A stretch of 10,971 nucleotides of DNA, from NCBI GenBank assembly GCA_937922105.1, contig CAKZVN010000151.1:1-10971 (forward strand), read 5' to 3'. The notes below the pieces were generated by a model. It was not told the origin of the DNA, made no database searches, and saw only the letters and a list, made by a program, of their open reading frames with translations. This document shows positions 1 to 7,255 of the stretch, piece after piece. The DNA comes from an uncultured Litorilinea sp. (GTDB taxonomy: Bacteria; Chloroflexota; Anaerolineae; Caldilineales; Caldilineaceae). Position 1 is the first letter of the stretch, and each line of letters begins with the position of its first letter. A program made the position numbers and the translations under genes.

Positions 1-206
1 AGGATTGCCAACAAGTCGCGCCAGAAGACGAGTACGATTGACAACAGTGTTCCCCAGTGCAGAACAGTATCAAAGAAGAGGGATGAGGGAGGCCATCCAA
101 GCAGCCAAGGAATGATGACCAAATGACCGCTGCTGCTGATGGGAATGAACTCGGTCAAGCCCTGGACAATCGCCAGGACCACGGCTTGCAGGATGTTGTC
201 ATCCAT
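1..206 (-). CDS. uppP: Undecaprenyl-diphosphatase, N-terminal part (cut by window start)
   Basis: Integral membrane phosphatase that recycles undecaprenyl pyrophosphate to the monophosphate carrier lipid used for peptidoglycan and other cell-wall polymers. Only about the first 68 residues are present; the gene runs off the left edge. The sequence begins MDDNILQAVVLAIVQGLTEF and continues with the BacA/UppP signature QGLTEFIPISSSGHL at residues 15-29. This includes Glu19 and His28, which correspond to conserved active-site residues. A hydrophobic stretch with LHWGTLLSIVLVFWRDL follows, close to the family's LHLGTLL segment. The ATG is supported by an AAAGGA ribosome site at 214-219, seven bases upstream. 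The gene lies 32 bases after the tgt stop on the same strand, so the two are probably co-transcribed. Confidence is high on family; nothing can be said about the C-terminal half. Confidence 0.93.
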   Translation of the reverse strand, partial: MDDNILQAVVLAIVQGLTEFIPISSSGHLVIIPWLLGWPPSSLFFDTVLHWGTLLSIVLVFWRDLLAI

Positions 207-238
207 GCGCGCGTCCTTTCGCGGTGGTGAGTTGCGAC

Positions 239-1432
239 CTAGCCGTTACCGCTTTGCTCCAACAGCGCGGCTTGGCGACGCTTGCGCTGCTCATGGCGCA
301 CGGTTTGGTCGCTCAGACGGTAGCGGACCATGAACTCGGCCTGGAAATCGGCAAGGCGATCCTCGGCGATGGCTCGGCGGATTCCCCGCATCAATTCGAG
401 CAGGAAATGCACGTTGTGGATGGTGCCCAGCCGCAGCGCGCTGATCTCGCCCGCCATGTAGAGATGGCGCAGATAGGCGCGGCTAAAGGTGCGACAGGTG
501 TAACAGGCGCAATCTTCCTGGACGGGGCGACGGTCCTCGGCAAAGCGGGCATTGCGCAGGTTAATGCGTCCCTCTGGGGTGAGCAACGACGCGTTGCGCG
601 CAATCCGCGTGGGCAACACACAGTCGAACAAGTCCACGCCCCGCAGGACCGCGGCGAGGATATCTTCCGGCGCGCCCACGCCCATGAGGTAGCGGGGCTT
701 GTCTGCCGGGAGCGCGGGGCAAGTCTCGTCCAGCGTGGCAACCATCTGCTCTTTGGTTTCGCCCACCGCCAAGCCGCCGATGGCATAGCCGGGGAAGTCC
801 AAGCTGGTAAGGAAGGCTGCGCTTGCCAACCGCAAATCCGGGAAGATGCCGCCTTGTACAATGCCGAACAGGGCCTGATCGGGGCGCCGGTGCGCCGCCT
901 TGCAGCGTTCGGCCCAGCGATGGGTGCGCGCCAGCGCCACGCGGTTGTACTCATAGTCCAGCGGGTCGGGGCACTCGTCCAGCACCATCGCGATGTCCGG
1001 TCCCAGCGCCTGCTCGATCTCCATCACCCGTTCCGGCGTAAAGCGATGGATGCTGCCGTCCACGTGGCTGCGAAAGGTGACGCCGTCGTCGTCGAGTTTG
1101 CGCTTGTGAGCCAGGCTGAAGACCTGATAGCCGCCGGAGTCGGTGAGAATGGGACCGGGCCAACTCATGAAGCGGTGCAGCCCGCCTAGCCGCTCGATCA
1201 ATTCGTGACCGGGGCGCAAGTAGAGGTGATAGGTGTTGGCAAGGATGAGCTGCGCGCCCGCTTCGTGTAAATCGCGCGGCTCCAGCGTTTTGACGTTGGC
1301 GCGCGTGCCCACCGGGGCAAAAGCCGGTAGCTCAATCGGGCCGTGGGGCGTGTGATAGGTTGCCAAGCGGGCCGCGCCGCTGGTTTTGTGTAGCTCGAAG
1401 CGAAAGGCTGTGTGCGTGCCGCCAGAATCCAT
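239..1432 (-). CDS. tgt: Queuine/archaeosine-type tRNA-guanine transglycosylase (bacterial Tgt)
   Basis: Exchanges guanine-34 in the anticodon of Asp, Asn, His and Tyr tRNAs for preQ1, a step in queuosine synthesis in the cytoplasm. The 397-residue protein is near normal family length. Visible motifs in order are PVGTRANVK (40-48), TDSGGYQVFSL (97-107, with the general-base Asp98), IVQGG (191-195), GGLAVGE (219-225) and DLFDCVLPTR (267-276, with the nucleophile Asp270). The zinc site follows as CACYTC (308-313) with His339, giving Cys308, Cys310, Cys313 and His339. The ATG at 1430-1432 is the only in-frame start before an upstream stop and fits the usual short leader before the FELHKTSGAAR segment. 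No clear ribosome site precedes it. A TTGACG box (1464-1469) is a possible -35 element, but its -10 is poor. The gene precedes uppP by 32 bases. Confidence 0.97.
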   Translation of the reverse strand: MDSGGTHTAFRFELHKTSGAARLATYHTPHGPIELPAFAPVGTRANVKTLEPRDLHEAGAQLILANTYHLYLRPGHELIERLGGLHRFMSWPGPILTDSGGYQVFSLAHKRKLDDDGVTFRSHVDGSIHRFTPERVMEIEQALGPDIAMVLDECPDPLDYEYNRVALARTHRWAERCKAAHRRPDQALFGIVQGGIFPDLRLASAAFLTSLDFPGYAIGGLAVGETKEQMVATLDETCPALPADKPRYLMGVGAPEDILAAVLRGVDLFDCVLPTRIARNASLLTPEGRINLRNARFAEDRRPVQEDCACYTCRTFSRAYLRHLYMAGEISALRLGTIHNVHFLLELMRGIRRAIAEDRLADFQAEFMVRYRLSDQTVRHEQRKRRQAALLEQSGNG

Positions 1433-1606
1433 GCCGACAAGTGTGGCACGGGCAAGCGCGTTCCGTCAAAAATCGCAGCCCGCGCGACCGGGGTCATAGG
1501 GATGCTTCGTCACCGACTCCTCAGCATGACGAGCAGCGCCGGTTTCCACAGTTCATCAGGAGCGCCCCCGTCATGCTGAACGCAGTGAAGCATCCCCTTA
1601 GGGCAT
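1433..1606. other. Intergenic region between the accessory operon and tgt
   Basis: This 174-base stretch separates the end of the six-gene operon from the start of tgt, all on the minus strand. Its main content is the palindromic repeat at 1499-1597. That repeat begins only nine bases past the operon's last stop codon, so its hairpin could also end operon transcription or protect the mRNA 3' end. The remaining 66 bases before tgt should hold the tgt promoter, but I see only a TTGACG box with a weak -10. Confidence 0.6.
1499..1597. repeat. Dispersed palindromic repeat, copy 1
   Basis: The left arm starts GGGATGCTTCG and ends CTCAGCATGAC (1499-1530). The right arm starts GTCATGCTGA and ends GAAGCATCCC (1570-1596), so the arms are inverted copies around a spacer of about 40 bases. 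The terminal ten bases match exactly. The same core (GTCATGCTGAGCGCAGCG) occurs at 10294-10375 with the arms in the opposite order. It resembles the REP/MITE-like intergenic repeats with a GTCATTCTGAG...GCGAAGAATC core seen in many environmental bacteria. That family resemblance is from memory. It encodes no transposase. Confidence 0.85.
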
Positions 1607-2980
1607 TTAGCGCACCAGGCGGCGGAACGGTTCTTTCTTGAGGTCCACCACCAACAAGCGATCCAGGGCGTCGTGTTCCAGCCCGTGCTTGATCACGGCA
1701 AAGGCCGCGGCTGCGGCTTCGGCGGTCTGTTCGATCTCGCGGTCGCCGTGGGCCAACGTCGCGCGGAAGCCCATATAGGTGTGGATGCGCCGCCGCGCCA
1801 TCTCTTGGATAAAGAGCGTGGAGACCTTGCGCGGGTCTACGCCTGTGGGGAGGGCAAGACTGACGCCGGGATTGCTGAATAGCCCGGTACAGCGTCCCTC
1901 CAGCCCGGCGGCGACCAACGCCTGGTCCAGTGCGGCGCGCAGCTTTTCACCGATGGCGCGGAAGTGGGTGGTGGCGTCGCGGCGCTTGAGTTCGCGGATG
2001 GTGGTCAGCGCAGCGATCAAGCCGATGTTGTCGCTCCAGTAAGAACTGGAGATGAACATGCGCGCAGCCGGCTCCATCACAGCGCGGCTGCCCACCACCG
2101 CGCCCATGGGATAACCGTTGGACATCGCCTTAGCCAACACAGTCATGTCCGGCGTTACACCGACGGCTTCCTGGATGCCGCCGATAGACTGGCGCCAGCC
2201 GCACGACACCTCGTCAAAGATCAGCACCACGCCATGCTTGCGTGCCAACGCTTGCACCCCCTCCAGATAGCCGGGCGGGGGCAGCTGCGAGCGCGCCGGT
2301 TCCATCATGATCGCGGCAACCTCGCCCTGGTGTTCGTCCAGCCGCGCGGCAAGCATGTTCAGGTTGCCATAGGTGAAGGGGATGACCGTCCCGGCAAGCG
2401 CCCGCGGCACGCCGATGGGTTCGATTCCGGCAAAGGGATATTCGCCGCTCTCCGGGTCCACGCCGAAGTTAGCGGCTTGATACCAGTCGTGCCAACCGTG
2501 ATAGCCGCAAATGAGAATCTTGTCGCGGCCGGTAGCCCCACGCGCAATGCGCGCCGCCACCGCGCACGCCTCGCCGCCGCCTTTGGTATAGCGCACCATC
2601 TCCGCGCTGGGGATGGTGGCGCATAGCTCCTCCGCTAGCTCGATCTCCAGCGGGCTGTTGAGCGTGTAGATGCTGCCGCGGTCAATCTGGGCCTTGACCG
2701 CGGTGTCCACCACGTCGTCGGCGTGCCCCAGAATCACTGCGCCCACCGCGTTGACCCAGTCCACATACTCGTTTTCGTCCACGTCAATAAAGCGCGCGCC
2801 TTTGGCCCATTGGGCATAGGTAGGGCTGACGCCGTTGGCGAACTGGTCGGCGCGGCGGCTGATGAGCTGCGTCCAGCCGGGGATCAGTTCCCCGGCGCGG
2901 CGATACAGCTCGTTGGAACGAGTGACGTTGGGAAAGGGGACGGTCTGGGCGGTGATGTCGGTATAGCCTGGGTTGGACAT
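1607..2980 (-). CDS. Class III aminotransferase, glutamate-1-semialdehyde aminomutase-like
   Basis: PLP enzyme of fold type I, 457 residues. It resembles HemL over its length, with IDVDENEYVDW (65-75), GRDKILICGYHGWHDWY (151-167), IFDEVSCGWR (254-263, PLP-pyridine Asp256) and VLAKAMSNGYPMG (281-293, Schiff-base Lys284). The phosphate-binding loop reads YTKGGGEA (131-138) where true HemL has NSGTEA. The GYHGWHDWY segment recalls the subgroup associated with surface-polysaccharide and amino-sugar genes. It is therefore probably not the haem enzyme but an aminotransferase or aminomutase acting on a small amine, amino acid or sugar-derived aldehyde. The ATG at 2978-2980 is preferred because GGAGGA (2988-2993) sits eight bases upstream. 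A GTG at 2993-2995 would overlap that site. It is the last gene of the operon, 18 bases after the amidohydrolase. Confidence 0.88.
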   Translation of the reverse strand: MSNPGYTDITAQTVPFPNVTRSNELYRRAGELIPGWTQLISRRADQFANGVSPTYAQWAKGARFIDVDENEYVDWVNAVGAVILGHADDVVDTAVKAQIDRGSIYTLNSPLEIELAEELCATIPSAEMVRYTKGGGEACAVAARIARGATGRDKILICGYHGWHDWYQAANFGVDPESGEYPFAGIEPIGVPRALAGTVIPFTYGNLNMLAARLDEHQGEVAAIMMEPARSQLPPPGYLEGVQALARKHGVVLIFDEVSCGWRQSIGGIQEAVGVTPDMTVLAKAMSNGYPMGAVVGSRAVMEPAARMFISSSYWSDNIGLIAALTTIRELKRRDATTHFRAIGEKLRAALDQALVAAGLEGRCTGLFSNPGVSLALPTGVDPRKVSTLFIQEMARRRIHTYMGFRATLAHGDREIEQTAEAAAAAFAVIKHGLEHDALDRLLVVDLKKEPFRRLVR

Positions 2981-2987
2981 GGACGGT

Positions 2988-2993
2988 TCCTCC
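2988..2993 (-). promoter_or_regulatory. Ribosome binding site GGAGGA for the class III aminotransferase
   Basis: GGAGGA followed by eight bases and ATG at 2980. This fixes the start five codons inside a longer open frame that begins with GTG at 2995. Confidence 0.8.
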
Positions 2994-2998
2994 ACGGG

Positions 2999-4030
2999 TC
3001 AAGCAGAACGAGCCGGGACGCGCGCCAAGTCAAAGAGTTGGGCCGCGTTGGTGTAGAAGATGGCTTCCACCTGGCTGTCGGTCAGTTTGAGTCGCCGGCA
3101 CGCCAAGAAAAGGCTGCGCAGCGACTCCAAGCCGATGAGCACCGGGCGCAGTTGGGTATGTTTTTCGGCCAAGTTCATCTCGTCGGCATAGAGCCAGTGG
3201 AACGAATCGCCGATGGCGACACAGCGCCCGCGCATGTGGCTGACGTGAAAGTCGGTGCCGTAGAGCAGGCGCTCATGGCCCAGCGTCTCGACGATGACCT
3301 CGAACGCGCCTGCTTCGGTCACCGCCGAGGTGTCGCACCAAACGTTCGGCAGCCCTGCCAGCGTGTGGATGCCCTCGATGGTGTGCCACGGGTTGAAGCC
3401 GCGCGCGGCATGGGCCAAGATTAGACGCAGATTGGGATAGCGCTCGCAGTAGCGGCGGATGGTCGCCTGGTTGACCGGATCGGCAAGCGCGCGCTCGCGC
3501 ACCATATGCAGCGTGACGGTCAGCCCCAGTTCATGCGCGACCGCGACATGCGTCTCCGGCAGATAGTCCTCGATGGGCGCGTGGAAGGTCGGCCCTGCGG
3601 TCTGCGCCATCAAGTGATAGGGCTTTAGACCGACGAAGCCGTGGCGCTGCACCTCCTGGCGCACATAGTCGGGGTCCATAGCGGGCGCAATGAGCATTTG
3701 GCCGCGCGCGGCGAAGCCTGCTTGTTGCGCGTGCGCCACCTCGCTTGCCACGAAGTCGTTGTTGGCAATGCGGTCGCCCTGGAACGCCAGGCCGAAAAAG
3801 AGACCGCCTACCGTGCGCGCGCCGGGATGCAGCCACTCCACCCAATCGCGGTAGAGGCCCACGCCCACAGTGGCGGGCAGCCCCTCCAGCGATGGGGGCA
3901 GCGCGCTCTCGGCAAAGTGAGCAGACCGGAAGAGATGCGCGTGCGCGTCGAAGATGCGGTCGGGCAGATAGGGCACCACCGCGCGGGCGACAAATTCGCG
4001 GTCGGCGTCGGTATATCCCCACGTGGGCAT
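2999..4030 (-). CDS. Amidohydrolase-2 family metal-dependent hydrolase
   Basis: Predicted TIM-barrel metallohydrolase of 343 residues, the usual size of the amidohydrolase-2 family (aminocarboxymuconate decarboxylase, uronate isomerase relatives, lactonases). Metal-site motifs are visible: DAHAH at 28-32 (His30, His32), LHM with His175, ILAHAARG with His207, and LLYGTDFHVSH at 256-265 with Asp260. LKPYH at 135-139 lies on the strand where some relatives place a bridging lysine. Members hydrolyse amides or lactones, or decarboxylate, and the substrate cannot be read from sequence. The ATG at 4028-4030 follows AAGGAG (4036-4041) at five bases. The open frame continues upstream into the oxidoreductase gene, but those extra residues are Arg/Pro-rich shadow sequence. 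The gene lies 28 bases after the oxidoreductase and 18 before the aminotransferase. It has no signal peptide and is probably cytoplasmic. Confidence 0.88.
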   Translation of the reverse strand: MPTWGYTDADREFVARAVVPYLPDRIFDAHAHLFRSAHFAESALPPSLEGLPATVGVGLYRDWVEWLHPGARTVGGLFFGLAFQGDRIANNDFVASEVAHAQQAGFAARGQMLIAPAMDPDYVRQEVQRHGFVGLKPYHLMAQTAGPTFHAPIEDYLPETHVAVAHELGLTVTLHMVRERALADPVNQATIRRYCERYPNLRLILAHAARGFNPWHTIEGIHTLAGLPNVWCDTSAVTEAGAFEVIVETLGHERLLYGTDFHVSHMRGRCVAIGDSFHWLYADEMNLAEKHTQLRPVLIGLESLRSLFLACRRLKLTDSQVEAIFYTNAAQLFDLARVPARSA

Positions 4031-4035
4031 GGTCT

Positions 4036-4041
4036 CTCCTT
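4036..4041 (-). promoter_or_regulatory. Ribosome binding site AAGGAG for the amidohydrolase
   Basis: AAGGAG sits five bases before the ATG at 4030. It selects this start over the upstream codons of the longer open frame, which overlap the preceding gene. Confidence 0.8.
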
Positions 4042-4058
4042 GTCCCTGGGCGGACAGC

Positions 4059-5267
4059 CTAATGGCGGCGGCGCACGGCATGTTCCTGGGTGACGGTGGT
4101 CGCCAGGTAGCCGGCGGTCGCGGACGCGGCGAAGCGGTTGGGCGAAAATGCGGCAATGTCCAGCGCGGGCGTCTCCCCGGCAACCAGTTGCGCCAGCAGC
4201 AGCCCCGCAACCGGATTATACGCAAAGCCGCCCGAATGGAACGCGCAGCCGATCCAGAGACCGGGGAGGCCGTCCAGCCCGCCCAGGATCGGTTCGCCGT
4301 CCATGGAGAAGCAGATCAGCCCTACTTGACGACTGACCCAGGTGGTGGTCGCCAAGACGGGCAGCAACGGCGCCAGCGTGGCGCGCAGGTCGTCCGCCAC
4401 CTGGGGCGCCACCTCCAGCGCGTCCATGTGAAAGTCGAATGACGGGACACGGAATTCGGCGCGCTGCGCGGTTTCGGCTCCCGCCAAGATGCGCTTGCCC
4501 GCAGCCGGGCGCACATAGCCGCCATAGGGGTTGGCGTTGATCGCGGGGAGGTCCACCGCGGCGGGCAGTGGCGGGGTAACGTAGCGCTGGTGGACGAAAG
4601 CCTTGACCGGTACTTGCCGCGCCGCGCCTGCCAGGCTGAGATTCATCCAGGCGTGGGTGGTGCAGACCACCGCGTCGGCCTCCAACGTCCGCGCAGTGTG
4701 CCCGTCGTCCACCTGCACGCCCACCACGCGCCCCCCGCGCAGGATGAAGTCACGCACCTGCTGCCCGCTGTGCAGCTCGACCCCTAACTCGCGCAGCCGA
4801 CGCACCAGCGCAGGGATGTATTCGTCCGGCTCGGAGTAACCGCCCAGCGGGTCGAAGAGACCGATCATCTCCGCGGGCGGGTTGAGCGCAGGCCAGCAGG
4901 AACGCATCTCCTGCGCGTCGAGGACGGCATAGGGCACGGCCCAACGGTCATACAACGGCAAGAGCGCGGCGCGCTCGGGCCAAGAGGCTGGGTCGAAGAG
5001 GTTGAGACAGCCCACATCCCGGAAGCGATAGCCCGGTAGCTCCTCCGACAATTCGCGATAGAGCGCCAGCGCAATCTTGCGTGCGCGTACCCCCGTCTCG
5101 CTCCACAGATGTCCAGTGATGATGCCCGCGGCACGACGGCTGGAGCCTGCGCCCAGCGCGTCCTTTTCCAGCACCACCACGCGACCGAAGCCGCGTCGTG
5201 TCAGGTGATACGCCGTGCTGAGGCCAATTACGCCGCCGCCCACAATCAGCGCAGTTGCCGACGCCAT
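4059..5267 (-). CDS. FAD-dependent oxidoreductase, DAO family
   Basis: Flavoenzyme of 402 residues in the D-amino-acid oxidase / glycine oxidase / sarcosine oxidase superfamily. These enzymes oxidise a C-N bond of an amino acid or secondary amine to an imine and keto acid. The N-terminal Rossmann motif is IVGGGVIGLSTAYHL (8-22), followed by VVVLEKDALGAGSS (30-43) with Glu34 positioned for the FAD ribose. The C-terminal FAD-binding block is visible as DGEPILGGLDGLPGLWIGCA and FHSGGFAYNPVAGLLLAQLV. The ATG at 5265-5267 places the Rossmann strand at the extreme N-terminus, as usual. GGGAG (5277-5281) lies nine bases upstream inside the last codons of the aldolase gene, only four bases away, so the two are likely translationally coupled. 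An ATG 66 bases upstream would overlap the aldolase and add an implausible leader. The substrate is unknown; its place in the operon suggests an amino-containing intermediate. Confidence 0.9.
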   Translation of the reverse strand: MASATALIVGGGVIGLSTAYHLTRRGFGRVVVLEKDALGAGSSRRAAGIITGHLWSETGVRARKIALALYRELSEELPGYRFRDVGCLNLFDPASWPERAALLPLYDRWAVPYAVLDAQEMRSCWPALNPPAEMIGLFDPLGGYSEPDEYIPALVRRLRELGVELHSGQQVRDFILRGGRVVGVQVDDGHTARTLEADAVVCTTHAWMNLSLAGAARQVPVKAFVHQRYVTPPLPAAVDLPAINANPYGGYVRPAAGKRILAGAETAQRAEFRVPSFDFHMDALEVAPQVADDLRATLAPLLPVLATTTWVSRQVGLICFSMDGEPILGGLDGLPGLWIGCAFHSGGFAYNPVAGLLLAQLVAGETPALDIAAFSPNRFAASATAGYLATTVTQEHAVRRRH

Positions 5268-5271
5268 TGTC

Positions 5272-6054
5272 CTATGCTCCCGGAATTTGGTCCAACTCTT
5301 GGCTGCATGTCTGCAACACGGTGCGCAGCGCAAAGTCGCCGCCCCAGGGCACGATCTGCGCGCCCAGGCTGCGATAGCGTTTGATCTGCTCCACTGACCC
5401 TGCCGTGATGCCCCACACCTTGCCGTGCTTGGCTGCGGCTGCCGCGACCGTCTCGATGGCTTTCTCCAGGGTCATGCCATGCCCCGCGGGGCTGTTGGCA
5501 ATGCGCAGCCCCAGGTCGCCGGGGCCGATGAAGAGGCCGTCAATGCCGGGAATGGACGCGATCTCCTCGGCGTTGGCGACGGCTTGCAGCGTCTCCACCT
5601 GGGTGATGATGAAGGTCTCGCGGTTGGCATCCTCGATGTAGGTGCTGTTGGGAATCCAGGCGTCAATCCCGAAGTCGGCATCCATGCCCGCGCCGTCGAG
5701 ACCGCGGTTGCCCAGCGGCGGGTACTTGATGGACTGCACCAAGTCGGCTGCGGTCTGGGGATCGGAGACTAGCGGGACCAGAAAGCCTGTGGCGCCGTCT
5801 TCCAGATAGCGATAGAGCTGGGTATGACCGCGCGTGGGGGGGCGCACCATGCAGTCAATGTCATGCTGGCGGCACATTGCCAGCACCGACTGCACTTCGC
5901 GCGCGTCGAAGGCGCGGTGCTCCAGGTCGAACCAGATGCCGTCATAGCCGAAGTGCGCGGCGTAGCGGATGTAGAAGGGCAAGTAGTGACCGAGCGCGCA
6001 GACGCGGGCAAAGCCGCCGCTGCGAAACTTCTTGAGCATTTTGCTGGAGCGCAT
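5272..6054 (-). CDS. HpcH/HpaI-type aldolase
   Basis: Class II, metal-dependent pyruvate-type aldolase of 260 residues, the family's normal size. Relatives are 4-hydroxy-2-oxoheptanedioate aldolase and 2-keto-3-deoxy-L-rhamnonate aldolase. They cleave 4-hydroxy-2-oxo acids into pyruvate and an aldehyde. Visible residues are IWFDLEHRAFD (40-50, His46), MVRPP (69-73, Arg71), LEDGATGFLVPLV (84-96), ITQVETLQAV (150-159, metal ligand Glu154) and GLFIGPGDLGL (173-183, metal ligand Asp180). All the key positions of the family appear intact. I chose the ATG at 6052-6054 (MRSSKMLKKF), which matches the usual start shortly before the first strand. A farther ATG at 6129 would overlap the preceding gene, and an internal one at 6039 has no ribosome site. 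The site before 6054 is weak (AGAAAG). The gene follows the sialidase-like gene by 44 bases and is coupled to the oxidoreductase. Confidence 0.92.
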   Translation of the reverse strand: MRSSKMLKKFRSGGFARVCALGHYLPFYIRYAAHFGYDGIWFDLEHRAFDAREVQSVLAMCRQHDIDCMVRPPTRGHTQLYRYLEDGATGFLVPLVSDPQTAADLVQSIKYPPLGNRGLDGAGMDADFGIDAWIPNSTYIEDANRETFIITQVETLQAVANAEEIASIPGIDGLFIGPGDLGLRIANSPAGHGMTLEKAIETVAAAAAKHGKVWGITAGSVEQIKRYRSLGAQIVPWGGDFALRTVLQTCSQELDQIPGA

Positions 6055-6098
6055 GTGGATTGCTTTCTGGTGACGGTTGGCTGTCGGCGAATCTATGA

Positions 6099-7238
6099 TC
6101 AATCGTTGGGAAGCGTGAGACGTACCCAATGCAGGTCCATGGCCCGCTCCGTGCCGGCGTAATAAACGACCAGCACGTCACCGTTGGGCAATGCCTCGGC
6201 ATAGGGTAGGCCGAAGGTCCATAGCCCCATCTCGGCTAAGAGCGCGCCGGTGCTCTCCTCGCCCGCGGACGTGTGCGCGGGGGATGTGCCGTGGGTATAG
6301 AGAACGACTTCGTGTTGCGCGCTGAAGGGCGCATCCGACGCCGGAGCCAGGCGGGCGCGGATGGAGCGGCTGCCGAAGCGGTCCACATAGGCCAACACCA
6401 CACGACCGTCGGGTAAGACTGCGGGCCGCGACGCTTGGTCGGCAAAGCCCAAGTCCTGGGGCGCGCTCCAGGTGTGCCCGTGGTCACGGCTGATGCGCCG
6501 GTGGATGTTGAGGTATTGCCCGGTGTGGGAGTCGTAGGTCCAAGCAAAGGTGATGACGCAGCCGTCGGGGGCAACCGCGCAGCGCAAGTCCCAATTGAAG
6601 ATGCGCCCGCTGGGGTCCTCGCCCGCCACGACCGGCGCTCCCCAAGTGCGCCCCTGGTCGTGGGAGTGAAAGAAAACCACCTTCTGTCGCCAGGGACCGG
6701 CGTCGTGATAGTGCTTGTTGGTCTCGATGCTGAGCGCAAGCGCACCGTTCGCCAGCTTGAGGATGGGGCCGGTCAGGCTGGGAGGGCCGATCTCCGCGGG
6801 CATGGGCACGACCCGCCACGGCGACCAGCTCGCGCCGTCGTCGTCGGATTCGGCCAAAAGGATTGACATGGGCAGGCAGCCCTCGGTGCTCGCGTTAAAG
6901 AGCGGTTGGCCTGGGTAGGTGGTGCGGTCTACCCACATGGCTGCGGCAATTAGGCGTCCCGGCGCCAACTCGGTGAGGTAGCAAAGCTTGAGCGTGCCCC
7001 ACACGCCATCCATAGTATGCCCGTGGGCAAAGGGCGTCCACGCTGCGCTCCAGCTTTGGCCCAGATCATACGCGCGGGCAAAGAAGATGGTCTCGTCGTC
7101 GCTGTCTTTGGTCGAGCCGCCGCGCCACGTTGCCAAGAGCGCGCCGCTGCTCAGCGCGGTGACGGTGGGAAAGGTGAGGTTGGCCTGTGTGGTGCCGGGT
7201 TGGGCCGCCCACAGGATGCCGCGTGCGTAAATCTGCAT
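6099..7238 (-). CDS. BNR/Asp-box sialidase-like beta-propeller protein
   Basis: 379-residue protein with four clear Asp-box repeats (S-x-D-x-G-x-T/S-W type): AYDLGQSW (56-63), SDDDGASW (131-138), SHDQGRTW (192-199) and SRDHGHTW (250-257). This predicts a six-bladed sialidase-fold propeller. Where true sialidases carry the (F/Y)RIP motif with the first arginine of the catalytic triad, this protein reads NLTFPTVTAL (20-29), without that arginine. Sialidase activity is therefore doubtful. There is no signal peptide or membrane segment, unlike many secreted sialidases, so it probably acts in the cytoplasm. The ATG at 7236-7238 follows TAGGAG (7244-7249) at five bases. The longer frame back to 7358 would overlap the upstream gene. 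The gene sits 17 bases after the GH-like gene. It may act on an oligosaccharide or sugar-acid intermediate; the function is not known. Confidence 0.87.
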   Translation of the reverse strand: MQIYARGILWAAQPGTTQANLTFPTVTALSSGALLATWRGGSTKDSDDETIFFARAYDLGQSWSAAWTPFAHGHTMDGVWGTLKLCYLTELAPGRLIAAAMWVDRTTYPGQPLFNASTEGCLPMSILLAESDDDGASWSPWRVVPMPAEIGPPSLTGPILKLANGALALSIETNKHYHDAGPWRQKVVFFHSHDQGRTWGAPVVAGEDPSGRIFNWDLRCAVAPDGCVITFAWTYDSHTGQYLNIHRRISRDHGHTWSAPQDLGFADQASRPAVLPDGRVVLAYVDRFGSRSIRARLAPASDAPFSAQHEVVLYTHGTSPAHTSAGEESTGALLAEMGLWTFGLPYAEALPNGDVLVVYYAGTERAMDLHWVRLTLPND

Positions 7239-7243
7239 GGACA

Positions 7244-7249
7244 CTCCTA
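7244..7249 (-). promoter_or_regulatory. Ribosome binding site TAGGAG for the sialidase-like gene
   Basis: TAGGAG lies five bases before the ATG at 7238, in the 17-base gap after the upstream gene. It decides the start against a frame that runs 120 bases further upstream. Confidence 0.8.
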
Positions 7250-7255
7250 CCTGCC

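Noticed and set aside
224..1189. Plus-strand open frame of about 320 codons opposite tgt
   Set aside because: The minus strand encodes a complete Tgt with all catalytic and zinc residues; the plus frame is a shadow.
4031..4225. Upstream extension of the amidohydrolase frame
   Set aside because: The added residues are Arg/Pro-rich, overlap the oxidoreductase 3' end and lack a ribosome site. The ATG at 4030 has AAGGAG at five bases.
6055..6129. N-terminal extension of the aldolase to an ATG at 6129
   Set aside because: It would overlap the sialidase-like gene by about 30 bases, and the added residues do not resemble the family's N-terminus.
6099..7238. Canonical exo-sialidase (NanH) within a sialic acid catabolic operon
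   Set aside because: The RIP-motif arginine and signal peptide are missing, and no NanA/NanK/NanE/NagA/NagB-type gene is nearby.
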